Source: Mesodorylaimus sp. YZB2_4 (lineage: Eukaryota > Nematoda > Enoplea > Dorylaimida > Dorylaimidae). From it: a stretch of DNA of 64,000 bases. Position 1 is the first letter of the stretch. Every line of letters begins with the position of its first letter. The notes under the pieces are model-generated. The model searched no databases. It was not told the DNA's origin and was given only the letters and a program-made list of their open reading frames with translations. Shown one piece after another: positions 11,606 to 22,841 of the stretch. The translations under genes and the position numbers were made by a program. The stretch is from assembly GCA_030248295.1 (NCBI GenBank), contig JASANH010000265.1:295162-359161 (forward strand), in the 5' to 3' direction.

Positions 11606-13088
11606 TGAAAAATTATCCTACTCCTTAATTGTGAGAGGAGTAAAAATGCCTTTTCTCTAATTAAATTCACTCCTTCACACTCAGGCATTTGTAACCTAAT
11701 TTCTGCAGGGAGAGTCATCTACATGCGCAATATTTATATGCTCAGATTGAATTTTATTGAGATGAATAAAAATGAAAATGAAAATAAACCAGAGAATCAG
11801 TGAATTTTGCCGAAAACGAATCAGTGAAAAGGGTTTCTAATAACGCCTTAACAGCTTCAAATTTAAAATGTGTCTTTGAACTGTTGTCTTTGAGAAACCT
11901 GGTCTTTGTTATTTTCTTAAAAACTACTCACGCAAGAGTTCTGAAAGGCGAGCTTTACCATACTATAGCCATTTGTAGCTCGGCACCGACATAAAAATTA
12001 TGAGCAATACCATGGAATAAATAGGCTGTATTACTATCAGCTACGTCTTCGACTATCCCTGTGGCTCTATCGAATATTGAAGACTACTTGTTGATGCGAT
12101 TTTCAGTTATCCGCATCCGGCGTCCAATGCATGTCTTCAAAATAGAGTGGAAAGCTGTGGAAGCGCCTCTGTTCGCTCCTGAAACTCATATCTACTCGTT
12201 TTCTTCCTATTCTTTTGCGTCCGGGGAAAAGTAATCAGTGCGTTCAAGCTTAAGAGCTTCCCGCCAGAGTGGGCACCATTGAATATGTGACTCGTGTATG
12301 TATCCCGAATCGATTTGCAGTTCTTCTGTCCACCAGTATCTCAAAACAGCAGTAAATAAATTGATCGAATGCCAAATCTGAGGCATGAGCACACAAGTTC
12401 TAACGGTCAGCAAAAATCAAATTAAGAGATGCAGGGGCTGTGGCTTTCGGTACAGTACATTACTGAAAGTCAAAAATCTCGATAGCTCTAAACTGTGTAA
12501 GTCTTCAGTTACAGTACAGGACTGTACTGATAACAGTACTCTTGGTGTAAGACGCGCCCACCATCTAGTTCACTTGTCTCTATCGATGGGCATACTACGA
12601 GGTCACGAGCACGTGTTTTACTCCTCCCCCGTTGTAGCGTTCGACCGGGGGGATTTTTCGTGGGCGGGGACGGGGTTAGTCTTCCCCCGTTCGGTTTCGG
12701 GGCTGGAGATAACCCCGGTCGGGATGGGGATGAGAAAAAAGCTTTCTGAGTCTCAAAGTCTGCTTAAATGTTCATTTCTTGAAGGGTTCCCAAAACTTCA
12801 TGAAGTTTACCCTGCATTTTTTAAAAGAAGCCTTCACATATACCATAAATCTATTGCGGATTAGCGGAGACAAGAACACTCTGGGGAACTTGGCGAAGCT
12901 ATTGCATGTCGATCTCTTTTTGCGCCTTGGAATCATCGATGCCGTCAAGGTCAAGCGTTTTCATTATAAGCTTTGCTCCCAGAAAATTTCTTGTCAACTT
13001 TGTCAAAATAGGAAGACGCCTTGGACATTTTTCTATTCAGGCAAAAGTACAGCATCGACAGACAGCTAGCTAGCTAGCCCCAACTATA
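11606..13088. other. Intergenic; no gene supported
   Basis: Repetitive sequence. It contains C/G-rich motifs at about 12630-12735 and the beginning of a region rich in GGGG and CCCC motifs continuing to about 13435 (CGGGGACGGGG, CCCCGCGGGGATCGGGG). These may mark the two ends of an undefined transposon near 12620-13435, but I found no matching termini or TSD. Confidence 0.4.
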
Positions 13089-13162
13089 ACCTGTCTTTGA
13101 GAGTATACACGCCCTCCATGTGCCGCATCGGCCGCGTGAACATTCCCAAAGAGAAAAAGATA
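13089..13162. repeat. Short palindromic repeat (mini-MITE), copy 1
   Basis: ACCTGTCTTTGAGAGTATAC at the left is the approximate reverse complement of the right part CATTCCCAAAGAGAAAAAGAT, and the middle contains CACGCCCTC and GCCGCGTG. The same palindrome occurs better preserved at 23544-23619. A half copy (GCCGCGTGTACATTCCCAAA) lies at about 14640-14676. Confidence 0.55.
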
Positions 13163-13244
13163 GTACCAGTCAGTACCGTACTGACGTTATCCCACTGGCC
13201 AATACATTGCACAAGTCGTCACACCACGCAGACAGCAAAGTATT

Positions 13245-13296
13245 CGCAACATCGCGCAACATCGCGCAACATAGCAAATCTCGCAACATCGCGCAA
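13245..13296 (+). repeat. Short tandem repeat, CGCAACAT unit
   Basis: About five imperfect copies of (AT)CGCGCAAC / CGCAACAT. It lies within a C/G-rich repeat region, with no coding meaning in any frame. Confidence 0.7.
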
Positions 13297-15768
13297 AATG
13301 CTGACGCTGCGTTGATGGGTCTTTTCGATTGTCGAAGGTGAGAAAATTTTCGGGGTGAATCCCCGACACATTTTTTTCAGGGGCGGGGACAAGGCTAGCC
13401 ATCCCCGCGGGGATCGGGGTCGGGGCCCCTGGACGAACACTACCCGTTAGATACAGTACAGTGCGTAAGCGATGGCCTTGCCAGCTTCTTCCAGTATACA
13501 TATACTATACTACTATTATCATGCATTATGCTGTAATTTTTATTTAAGTGTACTCCATTACTGCTATAAATAGGATTGAACAGTGATCAATACTACACAA
13601 CCACTCTACTGAAATTCCCCCCCCCCCCCCCCCCAGGCCTAACTGCACTTTGGAAGACGTTGAGGTAGACATTCCAAATCATAGACCCGCTAAGTAAGGC
13701 ATTGGTTTTTTAGATAGCTTAAGGATTTCGCAGTCGGTGCGAATCGAAGCTAGTGCAATTAAAATAAACAAATAGTAAAAGTTTTGTTGTTCAATTTGAG
13801 AAGAGAAGAGCCTAGATTCAATTGATTACGCAATTAATTGAGCTGCATGATTGATTGAGAGCTACCATGATTTGGCTGGTGTGCAGTCTTGCCTTTTTGT
13901 ATTGTTCTCATCTTAAGCGTCTGACCATGGTTGATTAGCATCAAAAGCTCTTGAACATGACAGCACTGTATTCACCAACACCTGCGAGGATCTCGCAATA
14001 CCCACCTTCCACCCCCCCCCCCCATCCCTTTTGCCACAGGCAGACCATAAACAAGTTTTGGCAATTTTAGGGAGAAACTATACTTCAGTTTTCTCGTTCA
14101 GTCTCATTGTCAGTTCCATGCGGAGAAGTCCGCACGGAGATCACCGCAGTCTCCGCATCTGAAACTATACTTCCGTCGTGCGGGGTTGCGACTGATGTGC
14201 GCGGTCGCAGATGACAAGGGAAAACGGAAAACCAGAAATTTTCAAACTTTTTACGATTTGGTCTCTGTTCTTCAAAGTAATTCCAAGTAATTCAAAGAAA
14301 GGTTCCGATATTCTCTAAATGAATTGCAAGCCTTTCCATCGAACATTCAGTTTCTTTGATCAAAACGCCTACCATTTCTCGTTGCCATGCTCGAATATTC
14401 TTCAAAGGCACTTGTTGGAGGTCTTCGGTATACGAAGAGCTGCACTTTGATTATCAGACCAGATCTTTGTGAACATGTTCAGTTATATACGTGCCTTTGG
14501 TCTTCTTGATTACTTACTGCGGTTTTTTTTGTGGATCGTAGCAGAAATTTTTCACGCCCTTATCTGTTTTGTTATAAGTGGTTAGGTCGCAGTTGCGTGG
14601 CGCTCCAAGTATTGCTGCCAGCCTTGGAACGCCCATGGTGCCGCGTGTACATTCCCAAAGAAAACAGATAGTACATACAGTATCACAGCACTCTCACCTT
14701 CATCAAGGTTACCCCCCGTGCTAGTATAGCTTTAAGCTCAGGAGTATATTTGCGCGTCCACCGGCAAAGACTCGAGCTGCGCTGAGTCCAGCGGAAGCGC
14801 TGCTGGTGGCACCAGTGCTCAGGTATCCGGCGGTGCATCCGCTGGACTTCTGAGCACCGGAGAGAAACAGTGGACTTGCTGCCTTCAAGGAGGTCCGCCA
14901 ATCAACTGTTTCCAAGGAACCAGCCAATTGCTGCCACTTGGTCGGCCCAACCTTGTCCAGATGTTGGTCTGCTCCCGTGTTCAGATTATGACCTCACAAG
15001 CTGGGGTTTGCATCTTGACCGGATTGCGGCCTGAATCCCGATTCATGTCCACGGAATCCGGCTTGCTGGCTAATTTGCCCTAATGGCCCATCACCTTGCC
15101 TATAATTGCTACCATTGCATTAGCAACACTGACACCAAGATGTAGGACTACCAGATTCATAGTCGCTCCCAAGCTCCCGTCAACTTTTTTTGAGTATCAT
15201 TTGATTGAGGATGTGATCTGTGCCTGCTATTTATAGAATGGCCTTGTTAATTTCACTATGCAAGTGCAAAATCACACTTCTGCCGTCCAAGCACAAGTCT
15301 CATCAAAATTTTGAGGACGTCCCCCTTTCAATTATCATCAGTTTTTTAACTTTCTGCTTCCTTTTTCTGCAATCTTTCCTGACATGTCTTTGAGAACACT
15401 ATTAACATTCTAGATAATCCAGTGATGCAGGCACTTTCTGACGCCGGTCTGGTACAGTATTTGACCCGGGAAAAATGTGTGGGTTCTGGGAGACTGGTGC
15501 AGCGCTTATTTACCTGCAGTAATATCCAGTGATCGTGCTTCAATACTGTACCTTAAAGCGCGTGAAATTAAAAAATTTTGAGCCATGAACTAACGGTATA
15601 ATTAACGATATCGTATAGTTCTCTAGGACAAATATCGTTAAAGTTATTTCAAAAAATATCGTTATCGTTTCGTTAACGACGTTGAAAAGATGTCGTTAAC
15701 GACATAATATCATTATCGTTTTCGTTAACGCTATTTGCGCTAGGCGCAGTCCCAGAGAACAACATTTT
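13297..15768. other. Gene-free stretch with homopolymer tracts and a CGTTAACG-rich block
   Basis: No gene is supported. It holds an 18-C tract (13617-13634), a 12-C tract (14012-14023), the mini-MITE half copy near 14640 and, at about 15595-15735, a block with repeated TATCGTTA, CGTTAACG and GTCGTTAACGAC palindromes. The open frames on the minus strand at 14683-14927 have no recognisable domain. Confidence 0.5.
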
Positions 15769-16202
15769 CTTTGTTTTTGGTCAAAGCCCGTTTTTGCCTC
15801 TAGCCTGCCAGCAGTCAATCCTTCTAAGCAGGGCGATGCGGGGACCGGCACACACAGCAGCTTCCCTCTGCGTGTCTCCACTCGGAGCACCTGCACGCGA
15901 GGGCATACTGGACTGGACACCGACTTCCTCGGACGATGCTGGACGGGCTGTGAACCCTGTCGGTGTTGGACAGCCGAGACTGTCTCCTCGTTTGGCTTCC
16001 GTCTCTCCCCTCGGAGCACCTCGACGGTACCGGGTGAGTCACCCACCGCCTGGCGTGCAAGTTCAGCGAGAGTTTATGGTTCGCAAGCCGACCTCCATCA
16101 CCGGGGATCGAACCCGGGATGAGTCCAGTCACTCGCTCCAAAGCAATATGAAGAAACAAATGTCGAACCGCTGCACCACCGCGGCCGCCAAAAAAACATT
16201 TT
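15761..16202 (-). mobile_element. tRNA-derived SINE (family B), about 425 bp
   Basis: On the minus strand the element starts GGCGGCCGCGGTGGTGCAGC (A-box TGGTGCAGCGG) and has a B-box within CCCGGGTTCGATCCCCGG, then about 300 bp of GC-rich body. A second copy with the same body is at 36857-37297. Candidate 8 bp TSD AACATTTT occurs at 15761-15768 and 16195-16202. Long open frames over it are artefacts of the GC-rich body. Confidence 0.75.
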
Positions 16203-16308
16203 ATTCTGCTCTTGGCGCGAAAACAGCGACCTGAAGAATCGGTTTTACGAGAATAATAATCGTTTCTTTCCTTTTGTTTCAAGTTATAGTTAGAAGAATC
16301 GGTTCATC

Positions 16309-18117
16309 ATGGAATTGTCGCCGTATGCTATGGCTGTCTTGGGTGTTTGGATAATTTTGAGAGCACGACAAGCATCTAGGAAACGGCGTTCTTACGTGCG
16401 AGGATTCAATTCAACCCGATCACATGAAGGGGAATTGGTAGCTGCAGCCCGAAAGATGCGAGAATCGTTCACCGATGAACACTTCCAATATTTTCGGATG
16501 TCTAGAGAACGTTTTGATCGTTTGCATGGTCTCGTCTCCACTAACGATAAGATCGCCAAGGATCCGACGTCATGGGAAAGATTGGCTGTCACGTTGAGGT
16601 GTACTCAAATTTGCTTTAGCGCAATCATGCTGGATCGTCGGCCTGTAAGCAATGACCGATCTTACTTCGGATTGGATTTCGTGGCACATATATTTGGCAC
16701 AACTTTAAATTTTCCAGCTTTTTACCATTTTCAAATTTATGTCTCAAATGGAGGGGATGAAAACATGAAATTATTGGTATTCTAGTCACCACAATTAAAA
16801 TGTTAGCTTGTCCTTGTATGACACGCAAATCCGGCCTCGTGGCCTGGTGGGTTAGACGTCTGCCTCTCACACCAGGTGCGCAGTTACGGGCGAGTGTTCG
16901 ACTCGCGGGCCGGTAAATCATATTGTGTAAAATGTGTCCCTTCACCCTCGAGTGCGCATAAGCGTTTGGTGATGTGGTAAAACATGAACATGAACATGAT
17001 GAACATGAACCTATCAAATTTTATCCTTGTATGAAAATTCCCATTATGCCAATCACGCATGTACGCTTTATAATTCACAGATGTTTCGTTGCTGGCAGTT
17101 CTTTGCAAAGTCTTGCCGTGAGCTATCGCCTCGGAGAATCAACGGTGTCCACTGCTGTATTGTGCAAGAAACGGCCAGTGCAATATGGGACTCACTGAAA
17201 GACGAGTACATATCTCAAACTACCAAGTCGGACGGACTGGCATGGCAAGATATATCAAAAGAGTTTCCTTCCCTATGTGTGTGGGAGCTATTGATGGGAA
17301 GCATATTGCCATAAAAGTAAGCTCCTCCTCGGAAGCATTGGTGTGCAATGACTCTTTAGTACCTATTTTTGTTTTTAAGTGCCCGAAAAAACATTGTTTC
17401 AATGTACATCAAATATAAGGTGTTCTTCTCCATCGTCCTCTTGGCTGTTGTTGATGCCAGCTACAAATTCACGCTCGTTTATATTGGCGGGTATGGTCGT
17501 GAAGGCGGTGCCTCTTTATTCCACGGGTCAGCCTTTGGACAGCGACTCGAATTAGCGACGCAATCTTATGAAAACGGTGGTTTAAAATTGCCTCTCCAAA
17601 ATTTTTTGTCTGGCACGAAGATCATGGTTCCACACGGTTTTGGGGCGATGCAGCGTCTCTACTTTCACGTCATCTCCTTAAACCCTACCGTCATCAATCA
17701 GCCACCGCACCGAAGCAGCTTTTAATGATCGATTATCAGAGCACGTCGAATTGTCGAAAACGCTTCTGGGATCTTGACAACACAATTTCGAGTTTTGACT
17801 TAAAGGCTGGACTTACGATTAGATGTCAGAACAGCCAAGAATGTGGTCGAAGCTTGCATAGCCCTGCACGACTACTCAAAATGACTGCTGCCACTGATCA
17901 TCAAGTCCCTCGATACATTCCAGACCATTCCGTCGATTGCGAATTGATTCCAGGCGAAACTGTTGAAGGTGAATGGAGAGCAGATGCCTTAGTTCCGTTG
18001 GAAGAAGATAATAGGCCCGCTCATAGTCAATTTAGTATACAGTACGTAAAAAATTCAAAACATTTTTTCGAGATGCCAGATAGGTACAAGATGAGCGAGC
18101 GCTTGCTAGCGTTGTGA
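16309..18117 (+). pseudogene. Decayed PIF/Harbinger transposase
   Basis: Several frames must be joined to follow a HARBI1-like transposase. The N-terminal part (16309-16785) reads MELSPYAMAVLGVW and later FQYFRMSRERFDRLHGLV. After a SINE insertion come SSLQSLAVSYRLGESTVS (from about 17098), then AIWDSLKDEYI, then PLCVGAIDGKHIAIK-like sequence with the first catalytic Asp (about 17280), then FFSIVLLAVVDASYKF with the second Asp and GREGGASLF (about 17420-17510). A C-terminal part with GEWRAD follows at 17725-18117. Family order is preserved, but there are at least three frameshifts, in-frame stops and one insertion, so it cannot encode active enzyme. I found no terminal inverted repeats or TAA-type TSD. 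Confidence 0.8.
16811..17034 (+). mobile_element. tRNA-derived SINE (family A) nested in the Harbinger relic
   Basis: The body is about 16822-17023. It has a tRNA-like head, GCCTCGTGGCCTGGTGGGTT (A-box TGGCCTGGTGG), a B-box at GTGTTCGACTCGC, a short tRNA-unrelated part, and a 3' tail of (AACATG)n. A perfect 11 bp TSD, TCCTTGTATGA, flanks it at 16811-16821 and 17024-17034. The SINE postdates the transposon it interrupts. Confidence 0.88.
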
Positions 18118-18237
18118 TGATGGCTGCTCGCTGCGGGCCGCGGAGTCCGTGACGGCAAATGTAACGCGCGCCCACCATTTACTGTACGTCATATCGCCTA
18201 CTGATCTTGAGTCGAAGCGGTTAGACGAATCAATGGG

Positions 18238-19208
18238 GCTGTGACCAGCACGCCTGGCGGTCGGGAGTAATCGATACGCTCCCCTGGCTGGGACGTCAAC
18301 CTCTTCGGTTGATGTTTCTAGAGCAGGTATATTCGCGAGACTTGCCTTGCGAGATTTTGCTCAGAGACTTCGGTCTCGACTATCTCCCGCCGCCTGGGTG
18401 CGCTGGTTACAGGGCGCGTACATTTGATGAAGCCGTGAGGAGCTTACGCACTTAAAACTTAAACTCAGCATCAGACCAGCAGTGTAACCAGCGCACCCAG
18501 GCGGCGGGAGATAGTCGAGACCGAAGTCTCTAAGCCAAAAAACTTCGACTGGAGGTAGGCAAGTCTCGCGACTATACCTGCTCTAGAAACATCAACCGAA
18601 GAGGTTGACGTCCCAGCCAGGGGAGCGTATCGATTATTCCCGACCGCCAGGCGTGCTGGTCACATTCCTCCCACCGTTGGAAAAATGGCGTCCCCGCCAT
18701 TCTCCTACTGGGATAACCAACACCCCAGTGGTGGTGCCTTATCAGCGCTAGGTGTTCCACCCACCGTCGCGCTAAGGTGCAACAAACGCTCGCCGAACCT
18801 TCTCCTCCCGCGAAGGTAATAGCGGAGTAGGTTTTGCCCGCTGGCCCTGGTGCCTACGTGGAGGCAACCCAGACCGAAGTCTGGTAGGGAGTACACCTGC
18901 AGGGAACCCTCGGGCCGCAGCAAGCGCAGGCGCGCCAGTCCGGCATTCACCACAACCACCCGGGCTAGCACACTAGTCCATAAGGGGCTTACATCCGAAG
19001 AAGGCCCTTTGGTTCGTGACGCCAGTGCAACCAGCGCACCCAGGCGGCGGGAGATAGTCGAGACCGAAGTCTCTAAGCAAAAAACTCCGACTGGAGGTAG
19101 GCAAGTCTCGCGACTATACCTGCTCTAGAAACATCAACCGAAGAGGTTGACGTCCCAGCCAGGGGAGCGTATCGATTACTCCCGACCGCCAGGCGTGCTG
19201 GTCACAGC
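18238..19208. repeat. Structured repeat cluster: one inverted and two direct copies of a ~180 bp module
   Basis: The module occurs at 18238-18410 in one orientation and at 18484-18664 and 19026-19208 in the other. The first two form a large hairpin with a 73 bp loop. Each copy contains nested perfect hairpins, for example GAGAC-CGAA-GTCTC and TCAACC-GAAGA-GGTTGA. The 360 bp between the second and third copies is GC-rich, contains another CAGAC-CGAA-GTCTG hairpin (about 18872) and has no credible protein. It could be a fold-back transposon, tandem 5' monomers of a LINE, or an element carrying a structured or catalytic RNA. I could not match a known ribozyme core. Confidence 0.7.
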
Positions 19209-19362
19209 AGTCTCCAACCTCCATCGTAGTCCGATCGTAAGACGGGTAAAGCATGAACCCAAGTCAAGTCCACTTGTGTACCTATCGATGGGCGCTCTGC
19301 CAACATACGCGCACGTGCTACACCGGGAGAACTACGTAGTATGTAGTTATCGTTTTTTACCC

Positions 19363-19621
19363 AGGCAGGAAGTCTAAATCGTAACGCTGGGCTCTCCCGC
19401 GTAACACCTTCCAGGTATTCTTTGATACAGTTACTGCCAGGAGTGACTAGACAAGCACCAAAAACACCATTCGTGCATGCAAGGCAACCAACATACAGTA
19501 CTGTACTGCAAAGTCTTCTTCAACTCGGGCAGCGTATCAGTAGCTCCGACTACCAATTGCAAATGCCCTCCCCCCCCCATTCCTAACGTTGGGCAGCTTA
19601 TTTCCTAAAATTTAGTTGGCC
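19363..19621 (+). promoter_or_regulatory. Duplicated 5' flank of glycosyltransferase 2
   Basis: Homologous to 9528-9775, with shared landmarks in the same order up to the start codon. It differs by indels, a 9-C run (19570-19578) and an ACAGTACTGTACTG insertion near 19495. Confidence 0.6.
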
Positions 19622-20725
19622 ATGAAACTTCGCACTCTCTTTCTTTTATTCTGTTCTCTTGTTTTCTCCTTTCTAATTGTATTACTGGCGTTCAAGGATG
19701 TTCACAGCTTTTCTAGTTCAATCTCATATTTGAAATCCTACTTGCCCCTCAAAGGTGATCAATTGGCCACGAATGATAGCTTGATCGAACTTGCTCGATT
19801 TCAGCTGAATCCTATCACGAAGGCCTTCGAAGTGGATGGCAAGCCGATCCTGTGGCAATACTGGCACAGCGACACCGACATCCCCTTGTACGTACGACTG
19901 CTGGTGGAGGCCATGCAATGTCGTAATCCCGAATTCCGTACGATTCTCGTTCACGATTCCACAATTCGCCATTATTTGCCAAATTTGAACATCTCCGAGA
20001 AAATTTTCAACAATCTGAGCCCAAACCATCGATCGGATATTTTTCGTGTGCACGTGATGGCAGAGTACGGCGGAGCGTACGCCGACGTGGACACGTTGGC
20101 ACTGGATAAATACCACGATTGGTATCGACAACTCAAGGACTACGACTTCGTCACGGCTGACTGGGGCAACATAATTACAGCAGTGGGCGCATTTGGACCC
20201 GCGCGAGCAAAAGTGGGACTTTTCAAATTGTGGGCTCGGAATCAAGAAAAGATCATCGAAGATCAAAAATGTTGTTTCAGTTGGGGCGTCTTCGGTCCGG
20301 GGGCAATGAGCGGATTCGAAGAAGAATTTAAAATGAATCGAGCAAAATGCAAAAAATACAATGGCATGACTACAGCTGGTCAATTGGAAAGAGCTGGTTT
20401 TGTGCGAAGTCCTGCAATACCGTTTGAAGCAGTGGAGGCAGCAGTGTTTCCCCTGCGGCCAACACCTTATATATTTCTGCATCACAGCGGATTAAAAGAA
20501 GCAAATTTTCCTGGTTTTTCAGGGGTTTCGCAGTTGCTGCCGGAAAACACAACCTTGTACTCGGCGTTTGTTGGTTGTGCGCTGGTCGACTGTAGGGCCA
20601 AGTACAAAATGGTGATAGAAATTAACTGCGTGAACTTCTGGCTCAATGCTCGCGAGATCCTAGATTATTTTAAAATTATGGATCATAAGGTGTGCGAAAA
20701 GTTGAAAATTCGAAAAGGTATGTAA
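19622..20725 (+). CDS. Golgi-type DXD glycosyltransferase (Gly_transf_sug family), paralogue 2
   Basis: Intronless frame of 367 residues from ATG 19622 (MKLRTLFLLFCSLVFSFLIV, a type II membrane anchor), with the same domain order and the same GGAYADVD metal-binding motif as the copy at 9776-10888. The central part is almost identical at the DNA level, including a run of about 125 identical bases around the DXD motif, while the N-terminal stem and last third (after FGPGAMSGF) are clearly diverged. Both copies keep open frames and all family motifs, so both are probably functional. The C-terminus ends RKGM after a GTATGTAAGT sequence that resembles a splice donor; the paralogue stops at RK. AATAAA lies 61 bp past the stop. 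Substrate unknown. Confidence 0.85.
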   Translation: MKLRTLFLLFCSLVFSFLIVLLAFKDVHSFSSSISYLKSYLPLKGDQLATNDSLIELARFQLNPITKAFEVDGKPILWQYWHSDTDIPLYVRLLVEAMQCRNPEFRTILVHDSTIRHYLPNLNISEKIFNNLSPNHRSDIFRVHVMAEYGGAYADVDTLALDKYHDWYRQLKDYDFVTADWGNIITAVGAFGPARAKVGLFKLWARNQEKIIEDQKCCFSWGVFGPGAMSGFEEEFKMNRAKCKKYNGMTTAGQLERAGFVRSPAIPFEAVEAAVFPLRPTPYIFLHHSGLKEANFPGFSGVSQLLPENTTLYSAFVGCALVDCRAKYKMVIEINCVNFWLNAREILDYFKIMDHKVCEKLKIRKGM

Positions 20726-20785
20726 GTATGGTATGATACGATATGGTTTAACGAGAAATCCTTTGTTTCGAAGATTTTTTACAGC

Positions 20786-20791
20786 AATAAA
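20786..20791 (+). terminator. Poly(A) signal AATAAA for glycosyltransferase 2
   Basis: AATAAA 61 bp downstream of the stop codon at 20725, a suitable spacing for cleavage and polyadenylation. Confidence 0.5.
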
Positions 20792-21346
20792 TGTCAAGTT
20801 TATGCCAAAAAAGCGTACTTGTATCGTCTGGTAAGACATGCGGTCAGGCACGCAATAAGGAGTGCTGGGTGGCTGTTCAGCCCACTGGGCTGCCGTCAAC
20901 GAGTCATGGATCGAGACAGTCAGAGACCATGTAAAGTGACAGAAAAAGCCAAAAAATTCTTACGCGATTTATGTCACTAAAAATCTAATTTTCGAGATAA
21001 AACAATGCTTATTGCTTATGCTGACAGGTTATTCCGCGCCCAAGAAAACACAGCAGTGTATTCGTCGCTGCTCTGAACGTTCAAAGTAGCATTTCAAAAC
21101 GACGAACACGGTAAAATTTCAGGGAAAAATTCTGAGTGGCGGGGGTAAGAAAGGGTTAATGACTATAACACTAGCAAAGGAGAAACACATGTTGCCGAAG
21201 CGAGAGAGCAATAATATTCGCAGAATAAGGTGAAAGCACTGCACATTTATTCTGCGGACCGATGGGCAGGGTCCTGCACGGGTATGAAAATCGTACTCAA
21301 CCAGTACCCGCTGGACGACCTGTGTGCCTGTACCCAGCGTACTTTA

Positions 21347-21383
21347 CCCACACCCACGCCCACGCCCACACCCACACCCACAC
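21347..21383 (+). repeat. (CCCACA/CCCACG)n microsatellite
   Basis: About six copies of a CCCACR hexamer. It lies 80 bp inside a sequence starting CAGGGTCCTGCACGGGT at about 21268, which resembles in inverse orientation the end near 23915. Confidence 0.85.
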
Positions 21384-21744
21384 TGCATTCATGCTGGGGA
21401 GAGGAACGAAGCTCTACTAAATAACGAGTGCCTTAAAAATTTTCAGCTGAAGGCATTTTTGGCAGTTATGGTTGACATATGACCCAAAGGTGACCAATCA
21501 TGCAGTCTACCAGGAGTGAGCAGCTGCCCTATGATACCTAGGTTCGTGGCATTGCTACCAAACATGCTTTACTTTTGATCGCTAGTGTAGCTTGTATGCA
21601 GAGGTCAACAACAAATACTGCAGATAAAACAAGCTAATTTGTGTGCAGGAACCGGTTTCACAATAATATGAGACGTGTCTGATCTTGAGTCGCAGGACAT
21701 GCATACAAGAAAGTCCCATCCTACATCATAGCGACACAGCTGTC

Positions 21745-22841
21745 CTAATCTAAGGAGCGGCTGTACCGCTGTACCCGTTCATTATTGTGATGCAGTGGTA
21801 GAAAATAGAGCAAAAGCAAGCAGTCATCATCTACCTCTGGAAAAAAGACCAAGTCCACATACCGTGAAAAAAAACTGCCTGATAGTTTACTCGATTTGCT
21901 ACACTTCACTTCCAGATTTGGCGCTCCGAAATAACTTTTCTCAACTTGCACCCCCATTCGTTTTTTAGGCTCCCACAAACACACATACAATTTACCTGGA
22001 ATCCTACCGTTGTAATCGATTAGCGGCTGGATGGTACACGAATGCGTGCCCTTGTCCTTTGATCTCACTCCCACAGCAGTTATTTTCTCACCTTTCCTGG
22101 ACAAAGTTCTTGTTGAATGAAATCTATAATTGAAACCTGACTGATCAGTGTTAAAAATCAAATCGTTCGGAAGATTTAGTGCCTCTTCTCGCACCTGTGC
22201 CCGAAATTCCTTTGCTCAATACGTGCATTGTCAGTCACCTGCTTGGACGTTTGGATCAGCGTGACTCTACGAGACGTTACGCCGTGCAGCTGTTTGAATG
22301 CAGAAAGCCACCTTTTGCTCCTTTAAACTTACTGCACCCAACTTTATTAGCTGCAATCTTACCCCACCGACGTAGATCAGTCATGGACTGCAAGCAAATT
22401 ATTGCGAGCATCTTCGAACTGTTGCAACACAGCTCCATCAATACTTTGCTGCTTTTGAATTCGTGATCCATCTTGCTTTACGTACATGCGCATGCGAGAA
22501 AGCATCATATGATCCTGAAGACTGCGAAATCTTCGCTTTAAGGTCATAAACGAGTAATTCGGATGACTATCAGCGAATTCAACAACATTTTTGATTTCAT
22601 CTACAGTCCAATCTCCGTTTCCAATTGCTTGCTGACCTGATTTTAGGTCGTCAATTCCGTCATTGGAATCTGAATTCGATTCTTCAGACATCAAATCAGA
22701 TTCAACCTCGTTCATACTAATATCGTTCTCGTGAGTACACCTTGTATTACCCATGCTTTTATTCGCGTCGGATTGCACTAGTCTTGAGGTATATTCGTGC
22801 GAAGGCTCTCCGTTTTGCAATATTTGCAGCATGTATTGCAT
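21745..22841 (-). pseudogene. Broken DDE transposase (CENPB/pogo-like class)
   Basis: Three reading frames on the minus strand join into one transposase. 22841 to 22377 has an acidic start, then WTVDEIKNVVEFADSHPN, FMTLKRRFRSLQDH and NNLLAVHD, an N-terminal DNA-binding region known from this class. A middle frame near 22370-22280 has DLRRWGKIAANKVG. 22194 to 21745 has a DDE-core start, LIFNTDQSGFNYRF, then RTLSRKGEK and THSCTIQPLIDYNG. The frames are separated by stops and frameshifts near 22380, 22280 and 22200, and the C-terminal catalytic part is missing or eroded. It is therefore dead. It lies inside a possible element with ends near 21268 and 23917. Confidence 0.7.

Noticed and set aside
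15794-16282. Long overlapping open frames on both strands
   Set aside because: They are the GC-rich body of a tRNA-derived SINE; the same frames recur in the second copy at 36857-37297.
18850-19377. Arg/Pro-rich frames in the structured repeat cluster
   Set aside because: GC-rich repeat sequence; no recognisable ORF1, RNA-binding or RT motif.
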